This document shows, in pieces, positions 7,670-15,848 of a stretch of DNA of 64,000 nt. Under the pieces are notes generated by a model. It did not search any database and was not told the DNA's origin. It was given only the letters and a program-made list of their open reading frames with translations. The position numbers and the translations under genes were made by a program. The stretch spans positions 62,001 to 126,000 of the forward strand of contig NZ_FQUQ01000001.1 of NCBI RefSeq assembly GCF_900129215.1, in the 5' to 3' direction. The stretch comes from Pedobacter caeni. Lineage in GTDB: Bacteria > Bacteroidota > Bacteroidia > Sphingobacteriales > Sphingobacteriaceae. Each line of letters starts with the position of its first letter. The first letter of the stretch is position 1.

Positions 7670-9085
7670 TTAATTGTATCCTGGATTTTGGTCCAGAAAT
7701 TTATCTAAGCCAATTTCAAAGGCAGGAACAGGCATTAATTGCTTATAAGATTCCCACGTGCCGCCTTTTGTCGGTGTCACGACTTTCATAACTTCATCAA
7801 TACGGCCGCTGCGCTTCAGGTCAAACCAACGATGACCCTGCTCGCAGAATAATTCTGTTTGCCTTTCCTTCATCACCGCATCCAGTAGTTCTGACGGTGT
7901 GCTTGCCGTGGTATTTTCCAATCCGGCACGGTTACGGACGGCATTAATATCCGACTGTGCCCCATCGATGTTATTTTGTTGCGCACGCGCTTCTGCACGG
8001 ATCAAATACTGTTCAGCTAAGCGCAACAAGGTCAAATATTCTGGTTTAGATGCAGCCAGGGCAGCAGTGTTCGCTTTGTATTTGTATGGGAAACGGTAAG
8101 CTACTCCACCAATGGTTGCAAGCCCTGTCCAGTCGGTTTTTCTTTTGTCTTTTGCTTCAAATGCCTGTTCCAGTTGAGGACTAATTGAAGCCGGGTTTGA
8201 GGATGTTCCAATAGTGTTTGTCAGCACGAAAGTCCGGGCGTCGAATAAGGCATAATTGCTTTGAATAACTGTTTGTAACTGGAATATCGATTCGCTGGAG
8301 TTTTTAAGGAAAACGGAGACGGTTGGCACCATGGAAAATAACGCGGTATTGTTGATCACAATCGATGCTGCAGACTCTGCCTCTGCCCATAGCTTGTTAT
8401 ACAAGTAAATACGGGATAACAAAGCCGTAGCTGCCCAATATGTAGGACGAACCCTCTCATTGCCAAGCGTTAAAGCATCCCCATTTAAATAGTTTTTACT
8501 CAATTTGGTTTGGGCATCCTGCAAATCGCTGATGATCTGTGCATAAACTTCTGAGACTTCGGCACGCTTAGCCAGGGTATATAGACGATAATCAGGACTG
8601 GTTAATAAGGGAACTTTACCATAAGTATTCACCAGGTAATAATAGCAAAGAGCACGCATAAATTTTGCTTCACCCAGAAGCTGCTGTTTGAGCTGCTCAT
8701 TTAGCTTCGTGCTATTTCCTATACCTTCGATGGCCACATTACAATTGTAAATCAGCGTGTAAGTAGTCGACCAGTAAATCTCTTTATCACTTTTTACATT
8801 ATTTTGGTACAGCTGGGTGTATTGTGAAGTCGAACTTACATAATAATTTTTGAGTTCGTCTGCAGCCATAGCCATATATGGCGTAACTAAAGAATTGATA
8901 ACATTATTGGTTTCACCAATGCGTATGTACAAGCCATTTAATACGGATGTTGCAGTTTCATTAGTGGAATAAACGGTGGAACCCGTTAGTCTGTCATCAG
9001 GCGGATCGAGTTCAACAAACTTTCTACAGCTGGTGTTCAGGGTACTGAACGAGATCAAAATGAGTATAGCATATATGTATTTCAT
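7670..9085 (-). CDS. RagB/SusD-family outer-membrane lipoprotein
   Basis: A 471-residue surface lipoprotein that caps its SusC partner and captures ligand. The N-terminus is a lipoprotein signal with lipobox ending LNTSC (C20). The TPR-like SusD core follows, with the family feature EAKFMRALCYYYLVNTYGKVPL at about 140-160 (shown as one motif; key residues R, Y, Y and the VPL turn). The end is the standard set: RAEARAQ, AVRNRAGL, ERQTELFCEQGHRWFDLKR and a final DQNPGYN. It starts 11 nt after the SusC stop, so the two are translationally close partners. Substrate unknown; no carbohydrate-active enzyme is in this block, so the ligand need not be a glycan. Confidence 0.94.
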   Translation of the reverse strand: MKYIYAILILISFSTLNTSCRKFVELDPPDDRLTGSTVYSTNETATSVLNGLYIRIGETNNVINSLVTPYMAMAADELKNYYVSSTSQYTQLYQNNVKSDKEIYWSTTYTLIYNCNVAIEGIGNSTKLNEQLKQQLLGEAKFMRALCYYYLVNTYGKVPLLTSPDYRLYTLAKRAEVSEVYAQIISDLQDAQTKLSKNYLNGDALTLGNERVRPTYWAATALLSRIYLYNKLWAEAESAASIVINNTALFSMVPTVSVFLKNSSESIFQLQTVIQSNYALFDARTFVLTNTIGTSSNPASISPQLEQAFEAKDKRKTDWTGLATIGGVAYRFPYKYKANTAALAASKPEYLTLLRLAEQYLIRAEARAQQNNIDGAQSDINAVRNRAGLENTTASTPSELLDAVMKERQTELFCEQGHRWFDLKRSGRIDEVMKVVTPTKGGTWESYKQLMPVPAFEIGLDKFLDQNPGYN

Positions 9086-9096
9086 TGTCCTAAGAT

Positions 9097-12000
9097 TTAA
9101 AGGTTAATTTGTACGCCCAATACAAATACTTTGAGCGGTGGGAGCGTAGTGTAGGCCTGCGTTTCAGGATCGCGACCTTTGTACGAAGTGATGGTAAAAA
9201 GATTTTGAGCAGAGAGGTTTATGACTGCACTTTTTAACCTCAGTTTATCTTTAAAAGCTTTGGGCAGCTGATAAGAAAGGGTTACGTTTTTCGCACGGAT
9301 ATAGGAAGCATCAACATAACTGGCATCGCTTTCTGACCAGGCACCAAAAGCGCGTAAACCTTCAATAGATTGAGTAAAGCGCTGATATTTGGCCTGATCG
9401 CCCGGTTTCTGCCAGCGATCCAGAAATTCAACCGGCACATTGCTCTGACTGGTAAACAGCTGGTCGTAAATGTCAGTACTGAAATATCCCGGTGCATAGT
9501 TTGTCAGACTAATCTTTCCTACCTGTTTAACAAACTGTAAAAAGATATCCAGCTGTAGGTTCTTGTACCTGAAGGTGTTGTTGAAACCTCCAAAATACTT
9601 AGGTAGGGTATTGATAGCCTTCACTTGATACTCACCATATAAATTCACATGATTTCCGGCATCAGAACCTGTAGTGCCATCCTTTTTTAGGGCTGTATAT
9701 AAACCTGTGTTGGGATCAATACCTTTATAGATCCATGCGTAGCTTCTGCCGCTAACAGGCTGTCCAATTTCCAGAATGCCGGCATAGTTTGAATTCTCCA
9801 GGTTGTCAAACTTTACCAGTTTGTTCCGGTTAAAGGAAATGTTAAAAGCGGAACTCCATTCAAAATTTCCTGCTATTACGTTGCGGGTATTTAAAGTCAG
9901 CTCTACACCTGAGTTCTGTACTGTTGCGGGAAAATTATAACTGGGAATACTGCTAAAACCGGTAAATGAAGGTATGGTATAGTTTAGCAATTGATTGGAG
10001 CTGCGATTTCTGTAATATGCCGCTGAAGCAAGAATCCTGTCTTTGAAAAAACCAAGATCCACTGCTACTTCAAATTTGGCGTTTTTCTCCCATGCTACAT
10101 TTGGATTTGACAAAGACCGCGGGGAAAATCCCGTTAGGCCCTGATAGGTGTTTGTACCTCTGCTGGCATACAGATCATAGTAGGCGTAATTACCAATATT
10201 GTCGTTTCCGCTTGTACCGTAACTTGCGCGTAGTTTTCCAACGCTAAGAATGGGAAGCGCATTTTCAATGAAATTTTCTGATGAAAATATCCATGCAGCC
10301 GCTGCGGAATAGAAGTTTCCAAACTGTTTACCAGGGCCAAATTTAGAGGAGCCATCTCTTCTTGCCGTAAAATTGAGGATGTATTTATCGGACAGGTTTG
10401 CATTTAAACGACCATAAACTGCGTTATACTTGTATTGGTATGATCCACCGTCTCCTACGCCAAGCAAACCTGCATTAGCCAAATTACCAATCACGACATC
10501 GCTTACAAAATTTGTCCCCGCAAAGTAATGCCCTTCATTATCTGATTTTTGAAAGGTTGTTCCAGCTAATGCACTTATTTTGACCTCTTTCATTTTTACC
10601 TCATAGCTCAGTTGTGGCTCCACAATCCAGTTTTTTTGCTGATTTATGGTATTGATTAAAGCGGGAACAGAAGCAGCAGAGAGTAGTGAAAGATATAAAG
10701 GGGAGTAAGTTGCTACCGGCTGCTTGATTTTAATATTGCTGTTTAAATTGGTGAATCCCAGGTTTGCTGTAAAGTCAAACCCTTTTGCAATGCGGTAACT
10801 TGGTCTTAAACTGATGATGGTATTATCTGTTTTATTACTATAGGTACGCAGGCTATAAGCGTAAGGGTTATTCGCGTTATCAGAGTTAGGACCGCCAAAA
10901 TTCAGTGTCCCATCTGGGTTAAAAGAATCAGGTGCATTGGGTGCTCTGAGGGTATAGGCAGTCAAATCACTCTGTGAATTCAGGTTGTTATCTTTGAGTA
11001 CACTGCCCGCAAAATCAATCTTCAGTCTTTTGTTCTTCGAATAGCCGGTGATGTTAAAGTTTAGTCCGCCTCTTTGGTCGTCGAATTTACCCGGCGACAG
11101 ATTGCCTTGTCTGTTATAAGTGCCTCTGATGGCATATTGGATACTTTCACTACCTCCGGAAAGAGACAGGTTGGCATTTGTATAGGCTGCAAAATGACCG
11201 ATTAGCTCTTTCTGCCAGTCTGTATTGGTTTCCTGGCCCCAGGTACCATTCACATCATAGTTTGGATCGGCAGGGGAGGTAGCGATATTTGGTACCGGGA
11301 CGCCGTCGTTTTTGAAAGCCTCGCGGCGCATATCAAGATATTGTTGGGCACTCATCAATTGAAGTGGTTTCGGTGCTTGCATAAAGCCTTGGGTAAGGTT
11401 TAAGCCAAGGGACATTTCACCGATCTGACCTTTTTTAGTGGTAATCAAAATTACGCCGTTCCCGCCCCGGGAGCCATAAATTGCCGTAGCATCGGCATCT
11501 TTTAAAACAGAGATACTGGCAATATCATTGGGATTAATATAATTTAAAGGGTTGCCCTGAGGGCTATCCGCTGCAATACCATTGCCTCCATTGTTTCCCA
11601 ATGGATCCATCAATAGTGCAGATTGATAGGGGATACCGTCGATCACAAACAGGGGATTGTTGCCTACCCAATTATTTAGAGAGGACCTTCCACGGATCAG
11701 AATATTCATAGAGCCGTTGGTTACGCCGCTGGTTTGGGTGATCTGCAAACCTGCAACCCTGCCTTGAAGCGCTAGCATAGGGTTAAGCACGGGTTGTTTT
11801 TCAATATCTTTTGCAGTTACTGTTACCGTATTACCAGTAGCTAATTTCTGACTTTCAGTATAATAACCTTTATTAACGATTACTTCAGAAAGCTCATTGG
11901 TGGCCAGGATCAAACGGATGTTAAGCCGCACAGCCGCTTTTACCTCCCGGATCTGATAACCTATGTAACTGATCAGCAGCAACTCATTTTCTTCCACGTT

Positions 12001-12519
12001 TTGCAATTGAAAAGCACCGTCTTTGTCGGTTGTGACAGATCTTTTGCTGCTTTTAATTACAATCGTTGCACCTATCAATGGCTGTCCATTTTCGTCAGTA
12101 ACTTTTCCGGAAATATCAATCGCTTTATAGAACTCAGTTATTTTTTCAAATACAGACTTCTCTTTTTTCCTGATGATGATCGCTTTTTCATCAATCAGAT
12201 AGGTCAAAGATTGATCAGCCAGACACTTCTGCAACACGGTTTCCAATGGCTCATTGCGCACGACAATGCTCACTGGTTTTTTGGTTTCCAGCAAGTTTTT
12301 ATCGTATAGAAAATCGTATCCCGTCTGGTTATGGATTTCCCTGAAAATCTTCTCGAGGGCCGTGTTCTTTTGATTTAATGTAACACGCTGGGCATGTGTT
12401 TTGGCGCTCAGCTGCATTAGTGTAGCTATTAATATTACGGTAGTTAATCGCATAATCAGCCATAGTTTAGCGGCAAGCCGATTGGGCATACCGGGTTTGT
12501 TGGTATAAATTTTATACAT
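9097..12519 (-). CDS. SusC/RagA-family TonB-dependent transporter with STN domain
   Basis: A 1140-residue outer-membrane importer. The ATG at 12519 (MYKIYTNKPG) is preferred over an upstream start because this basic leader is typical of FecR-linked SusC proteins, and because the matching SusC further right starts the same way. Order of parts: signal peptide to about residue 44; STN signalling domain about 50-120 (TALEKIFREIHNQTGYDF); carboxypeptidase-like regulatory domain about 135-215 (GQPLIGATIVIKSS); plug about 220-340 (LFVIDGIPY, ATAIYGSRG, GVILITTKKG); 22-strand barrel to the end (VFVLGVQINL). The STN domain contacts FecR, so ligand transport should trigger the sigma factor upstream. 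An antisense RNA candidate overlaps its leader. Confidence 0.95.
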   Translation of the reverse strand: MYKIYTNKPGMPNRLAAKLWLIMRLTTVILIATLMQLSAKTHAQRVTLNQKNTALEKIFREIHNQTGYDFLYDKNLLETKKPVSIVVRNEPLETVLQKCLADQSLTYLIDEKAIIIRKKEKSVFEKITEFYKAIDISGKVTDENGQPLIGATIVIKSSKRSVTTDKDGAFQLQNVEENELLLISYIGYQIREVKAAVRLNIRLILATNELSEVIVNKGYYTESQKLATGNTVTVTAKDIEKQPVLNPMLALQGRVAGLQITQTSGVTNGSMNILIRGRSSLNNWVGNNPLFVIDGIPYQSALLMDPLGNNGGNGIAADSPQGNPLNYINPNDIASISVLKDADATAIYGSRGGNGVILITTKKGQIGEMSLGLNLTQGFMQAPKPLQLMSAQQYLDMRREAFKNDGVPVPNIATSPADPNYDVNGTWGQETNTDWQKELIGHFAAYTNANLSLSGGSESIQYAIRGTYNRQGNLSPGKFDDQRGGLNFNITGYSKNKRLKIDFAGSVLKDNNLNSQSDLTAYTLRAPNAPDSFNPDGTLNFGGPNSDNANNPYAYSLRTYSNKTDNTIISLRPSYRIAKGFDFTANLGFTNLNSNIKIKQPVATYSPLYLSLLSAASVPALINTINQQKNWIVEPQLSYEVKMKEVKISALAGTTFQKSDNEGHYFAGTNFVSDVVIGNLANAGLLGVGDGGSYQYKYNAVYGRLNANLSDKYILNFTARRDGSSKFGPGKQFGNFYSAAAAWIFSSENFIENALPILSVGKLRASYGTSGNDNIGNYAYYDLYASRGTNTYQGLTGFSPRSLSNPNVAWEKNAKFEVAVDLGFFKDRILASAAYYRNRSSNQLLNYTIPSFTGFSSIPSYNFPATVQNSGVELTLNTRNVIAGNFEWSSAFNISFNRNKLVKFDNLENSNYAGILEIGQPVSGRSYAWIYKGIDPNTGLYTALKKDGTTGSDAGNHVNLYGEYQVKAINTLPKYFGGFNNTFRYKNLQLDIFLQFVKQVGKISLTNYAPGYFSTDIYDQLFTSQSNVPVEFLDRWQKPGDQAKYQRFTQSIEGLRAFGAWSESDASYVDASYIRAKNVTLSYQLPKAFKDKLRLKSAVINLSAQNLFTITSYKGRDPETQAYTTLPPLKVFVLGVQINL

Positions 12520-12522
12520 TTG
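12496..12522 (+). promoter_or_regulatory. Antisense promoter over the susC start codon
   Basis: On the plus strand, opposite to the susC gene, TTTG (12496-12499) and TACATTTG (12515-12522) match the Bacteroidota -33 and -7 boxes. The 15-nt gap is slightly short for the usual range. The -7 box overlaps the susC start codon. The equivalent pair occurs antisense to the second FecR-linked susC. Confidence 0.45.
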
Positions 12523-12528
12523 TTTAGT

Positions 12529-12648
12529 TTGGTTCAAGCGATTGTCTTTTAGTTTCGAAGCCAGAGACAATTGCGGTAAACAGTTGATTAAATTATTGAC
12601 GATGCCAAACATCGACCAATCCCGATCAGCATCGGGATTTGGTTTTTT
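12529..12648 (+). ncRNA. Candidate 120-nt antisense RNA to the susC leader (copy A)
   Basis: From the predicted start near 12529 the plus strand holds a 10-bp stem (GCGATTGTCT at 12538-12547, AGACAATTGC at 12565-12574, one G-T pair) with a 17-nt loop. Next comes the block GGTAAACAGTTGA (12575-12587), then TGCCAAAC (12603-12610), then an 11-bp terminator hairpin and six Ts. The same order, spacing and length recur antisense to the other FecR-linked susC, with different but still pairing stems. It would cover the susC leader and start region. The reverse possibility, a structured 5' leader of the susC mRNA, is not excluded, but the U-run and promoter boxes fit the antisense strand. No transcript evidence is available. 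Confidence 0.5.
12616..12648 (+). terminator. Intrinsic terminator of antisense RNA candidate A
   Basis: Arms CCAATCCCGAT and ATCGGGATTTGG pair over 11 bp with one bulged base and a CAGC loop, followed directly by TTTTTT on the plus strand. No annotated plus-strand gene ends here, which is why an unannotated antisense transcript is proposed. Confidence 0.7.
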
Positions 12649-12651
12649 ACA

Positions 12652-12681
12652 CTAGCTTTCCTGTCGTAAATACTTCTTCAT
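12652..12681 (-). CDS. Possible leader peptide upstream of susC (9 residues)
   Basis: A tiny frame, MKKYLRQES, begins with ATG at 12681 after an AAACCACAAAAC stretch and ends just before the A6-hairpin element, between fecR and susC. The second FecR-linked susC has a comparable MKRASE frame in the same place after AAACCAAATAG. Being so short it could be chance; position in both loci is the only support. Confidence 0.2.
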   Translation of the reverse strand: MKKYLRQES

Positions 12682-12730
12682 GTTTTGTGGTTTAGGTTAT
12701 TGGTTGGTTGATTTAAATTTATAAGGTGGA

Positions 12731-13894
12731 TTATTTGCTCACGTATATTTTTCTGCCTTCGACACGGAAATGAACAGCGCCCGTTTTTTCCATCAGCCGG
12801 AGTACAGCCGATAGGTTTCTGGATCTGGATAGAAAACCTCCAAAGCGAAAGTTTTCAGGAGCATTTGCTTCATAGATGACATCGACATCGTACCATCTGG
12901 CAATCTTCCGCATATTGGCCTTGAAATCATCATTTTTGAATAGAAACTCGTTGTTTTTCCAGGCTACTGTTTCGTCTGGATCTACCTCATTAACGGTGAT
13001 TTGATTGTTGATCAGAATGGCCTGTTCATTTGGTTTCAGGATTTCCGAACGATCCATGCTGGTTAATCGGATACTCCCTTCCAGTAGTGTTGTTTTTAAG
13101 GCCCTTTCATCACTGTAAGCATTAATGTTAAAATGAGTGCCCAGAACTTCCACTTCTTGTCTGGCACTTCGTACAATAAAGGGATGCATTTTATCTTTTG
13201 AGATTTCAAAATAGCCTTCTCCGGAGAGTTCAACGGAACGTTGTTTGAGACTGGCGAACGATGTAGGGTATTTTAAAGAAGAGGCCGCATTCAGGTAAAC
13301 AACGGAGCCATCTGGCAGGCGTAACCTGGCTTGTTCTCCACGGGCGGTGGTCAGGGTATTAAATTGTAATTTACCAGAATTTTTACTGTTGATTTCATAG
13401 ATAATTTGTCCGTCCGGGCTTTTTGAAATCTGAACACCAGACTGGCTGGCGATGTTCCCGGTGTTGACATCCGTAATCGAAATCTTTTCTCCATTAGCGA
13501 GGGTTAATGTGGCTTTGTTCTTGCCTGGAGATACATCTTGCCGGTAGGCCGTCTCCTGTCTGTTTTGTTCATCAGTTTTATAGAAATAAAGCCCTATGCC
13601 AATGATGATCAGGATGGAAGCAGCAGCAATAAGACGTGGCCAAAGTGGAGTGGATGCTGGTTTTATAGAAGTCCCGGTGCCAAGTACGTTTTTTAAAACA
13701 GCCGCCCTCTGTTGATCGTTCATCCCTTTTTCCTGATGCGGGCGCTCATAATCCTGACCAATTAAGACATCAATTTCATTGGAAAATACCGGATCATTGA
13801 TATAGTCCCATAATTCCTGTTTTTCTTCCCCGGATGCTGTCTTATCTGCATAGTGGTTAAAAAGTTCCCGAAGCCTGTGATTTGTCTTATTCAT
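12731..13894 (-). CDS. FecR-family anti-sigma factor / sigma regulator
   Basis: A 387-residue inner-membrane regulator. The N-terminal cytoplasmic part (about 1-80) binds the sigma factor. A single transmembrane helix lies at about 86-106 (LIAAASILIIIGIGLYFY). The periplasmic FecR domain covers about 125-290, with YRQDVSPGKNKATLTLANG, LPDGSVVYLNAASSLKYP, SVELSGEGYFEISKD and VLGTHFNINAYSDE all standard. A C-terminal DUF4974-type domain at about 315-387 contacts the STN domain of the SusC partner. It lies between its sigma gene and its SusC gene, the normal FecI-FecR-SusC order, and should relay ligand occupancy of SusC to the sigma factor. Confidence 0.94.
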   Translation of the reverse strand: MNKTNHRLRELFNHYADKTASGEEKQELWDYINDPVFSNEIDVLIGQDYERPHQEKGMNDQQRAAVLKNVLGTGTSIKPASTPLWPRLIAAASILIIIGIGLYFYKTDEQNRQETAYRQDVSPGKNKATLTLANGEKISITDVNTGNIASQSGVQISKSPDGQIIYEINSKNSGKLQFNTLTTARGEQARLRLPDGSVVYLNAASSLKYPTSFASLKQRSVELSGEGYFEISKDKMHPFIVRSARQEVEVLGTHFNINAYSDERALKTTLLEGSIRLTSMDRSEILKPNEQAILINNQITVNEVDPDETVAWKNNEFLFKNDDFKANMRKIARWYDVDVIYEANAPENFRFGGFLSRSRNLSAVLRLMEKTGAVHFRVEGRKIYVSK

Positions 13895-14020
13895 CTATTG
13901 GGATTATAAGGTTAACTGGCAATAGCCATTTATTGATATGACTTAAAAAACAGAGGGGCAGGGTTAGTTAATTGGAGAATTTATCGTAAGATAATTGTAA
14001 CTAACTGATTTATAGTTGGA

Positions 14021-14611
14021 TTATTTGTATAGCGCCAGGATTAACATCGGATATAATACCGCATGCTTTCTAAAATGCGCTCGGATTTTGTTTAAGGCTT
14101 GTTTCATATGGACTCTTACCGTTTCGGTAGAAATATTCATTTCTTTGGCTGCTTCTTCGTATTTCATCCCTTCCTGATGGCAGAGCTTATAGGCTATTTT
14201 CTGCTGCGGTGCGAGTTCTGTCAGGGCCTCATTCAAAATATGGATGGCATCCTGATAATCCAGCAGCTGTCTGGTAGAATCATCGAATTCTGTGCTGGCA
14301 CTTTGAAGCTTAACATGTGATTCGTTTTCCTGGGAAAGTTGTTTCAGCACATCAAACACGTGGTTCCGAACAACTCTGTTTAAGTAAGCACCGAAGTTAT
14401 TGATGGTTTTGAGCCGCTCTCGTCCAATCCATATCTTGATAAAGATATCCTGAACAACTTCAAGGGCATCATCTTCAGAAGGAGTTAGTCGTCTGCTATG
14501 AACAAATACATCTTTTTGATAATGGTTAAATAAAATGGTAAACGCAAACTGATCGCCCTCAGCTATTTTAGTCAATATGTCTGATTCATTCTGAAGGGGG
14601 GGGACTGCCAT
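14021..14611 (-). CDS. FecI-like ECF sigma factor (Bacteroidota SusC/D-linked type)
   Basis: A 196-residue sigma factor. Region 2 shows EVVQDIFIKIWIGRERL and NFGAYLNRVVRNHVFDVL; region 4 shows LAPQQKIAYKLCHQEGMKYEEAAKEMN followed by the recognition helix ISTETVRVHMKQALNKIR. It heads the FecR-SusC-SusD-thioredoxin block on the minus strand and should activate it once FecR signals. An eight-base C homopolymer occupies codons 3 to 6 (14603-14596 on the coding strand), where slippage would put the whole protein out of frame. The last residues (HAVLYPMLILALYK) form the short hydrophobic tail common in this subgroup. Confidence 0.93.
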   Translation of the reverse strand: MAVPPLQNESDILTKIAEGDQFAFTILFNHYQKDVFVHSRRLTPSEDDALEVVQDIFIKIWIGRERLKTINNFGAYLNRVVRNHVFDVLKQLSQENESHVKLQSASTEFDDSTRQLLDYQDAIHILNEALTELAPQQKIAYKLCHQEGMKYEEAAKEMNISTETVRVHMKQALNKIRAHFRKHAVLYPMLILALYK

Positions 14612-15058
14612 TTATTGTGGACTCTGTCTTTAAATATACAAAATCTAGCGTCAATGATAGCCAAATTTTACGAAATATTAGTTTTTATAATTTTAAATGA
14701 GGTAGACAATGGAAAGAGTGATAAGCTGGAAGATCAGCCCTGAGAGCAGGAAAACAATACGGAAGAGGGTAAGTTTCAAATAGCAATTCATTTTTGGACA
14801 TCGGACCTTCCAAAATTCAAATGAACCATAAGGGTAATTGAATCTGATCCAAAATCCTACTGCTTTTGCCCATTCAATAAACGGTACTTTTTCGATCAAA
14901 TGCTTCCTGGGAAATCCCGAGATAGGGAGTATTGATGAATATGTATAACCTTGTTGCCGTATTTAAAGGCGCTGAAAATCAGTCAAGTGACCAGTTTTTA
15001 GCGTATTTCGTGTACACTTTGAAGCGTATTGGATGTCTAGTTTAATTGCACATTAATG
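14612..15058. other. Gene-poor interval with one doubtful open frame
   Basis: This interval between the sigma gene and the siderophore-interacting protein gene holds no recognisable domain. On the minus strand a frame stays open from about 14960 to 14693. Its last 68 codons encode aromatic-rich sequence (PFIEWAKAVGFWIRFNYPYG) ending in a hydrophobic helix (LTLFRIVFLLSGLIFQLITL), but there is no ATG, only a TTG at 14899. It may be the tail of a lost membrane-protein gene. Confidence 0.3.
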
Positions 15059-15772
15059 TTACAATCCATTCTTACCTTCAAGCCAATAACCGTGCAGATA
15101 CACATTGCCGTTGGTTTTGGCTTTAATGACTCTCCTGAAAGTTTGAGCTGATTTTACATTTCCTGTCAAAACAAAATTAGCTTCCTGCCAATCTAACGTT
15201 TTGATAATAGGCAGTTCGCTTACCCATTCCTCCTTTCTAAAGGAACCCTTTTTTGGAAATACAATGCAATTTTCCAAACCCAATAACTCGGGAATAGCTT
15301 TATTTTCATCATCTAATTCAAAGATAAACTTGAATTTTTGGTTATTCTTCTTCAAGACAGGAAGAAATGAACGGGCTAGTCCTAATGAAGTCTCGTCACC
15401 AAAAATCACAAGTTTCTCTGCCGATTCATCATAATACCTGTACGTTCTTGGCTGGTTATTATCGACTTTGTCGCCTACTTTTAAATTTTTCATAAATTTG
15501 CTTCCACTCCCTTCTCCATGCAGATGGACAATTAATTCTAGAATTCCATTTTTATTATCCGCATAAGACGCGGTATATCTTCGGACTTCTTTCTCACCAA
15601 CCCGAAAGTCTATGTAAGAGCCTACTTTATAATTTAAGTTTCTGAAATCTCCGCTGAAACGAATTTTCCTGACAGATGGTGATAATAATTCGAGGTGGGC
15701 AACTTCCATTAAGGGCAATTTCGGCAATAATCGTTCGGCAACATCGAAAATCCATTTTGGCGCGTTTGGCAT
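15059..15772 (-). CDS. Siderophore-interacting protein (FAD-dependent ferric reductase type)
   Basis: A 237-residue cytoplasmic flavoprotein of the SIP family, taken from the ATG at 15772 (MPNAPKWIFDVAERLLPKLP). The N-terminal barrel includes the flavin-binding signature VRRYTAS at about residues 63-69 and an FRVGE/YIDFRV strand. The C-terminal NAD(P)H-binding half includes KLVIFGDETSLGLARSFLP and ends with YLHGYWLEGKNGL, the usual SIP closing motif. These enzymes reduce ferric siderophores to release iron. An AraC-type gene lies 76 nt upstream on the same strand and may control it; no siderophore receptor is adjacent. Confidence 0.9.
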   Translation of the reverse strand: MPNAPKWIFDVAERLLPKLPLMEVAHLELLSPSVRKIRFSGDFRNLNYKVGSYIDFRVGEKEVRRYTASYADNKNGILELIVHLHGEGSGSKFMKNLKVGDKVDNNQPRTYRYYDESAEKLVIFGDETSLGLARSFLPVLKKNNQKFKFIFELDDENKAIPELLGLENCIVFPKKGSFRKEEWVSELPIIKTLDWQEANFVLTGNVKSAQTFRRVIKAKTNGNVYLHGYWLEGKNGL

Positions 15773-15848
15773 AATCTTCAATTTTATTTAGAGCAAAGTA
15801 CGCCATAATCAATTGCAGATGAAAGAACAGAAAAGAGTAGGTATTGGA

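Noticed and set aside
12001..12309. 102-residue plus-strand open frame inside the first susC
   Set aside because: Antisense shadow of the STN and carboxypeptidase-like coding region; no domain and no start signals.
9097..12612. Longer susC start at 12612
   Set aside because: It would translate the conserved leader/antisense element (NCLPQLSLASKL...), whereas both FecR-linked SusC proteins share the MYKIY/MYRIY start.
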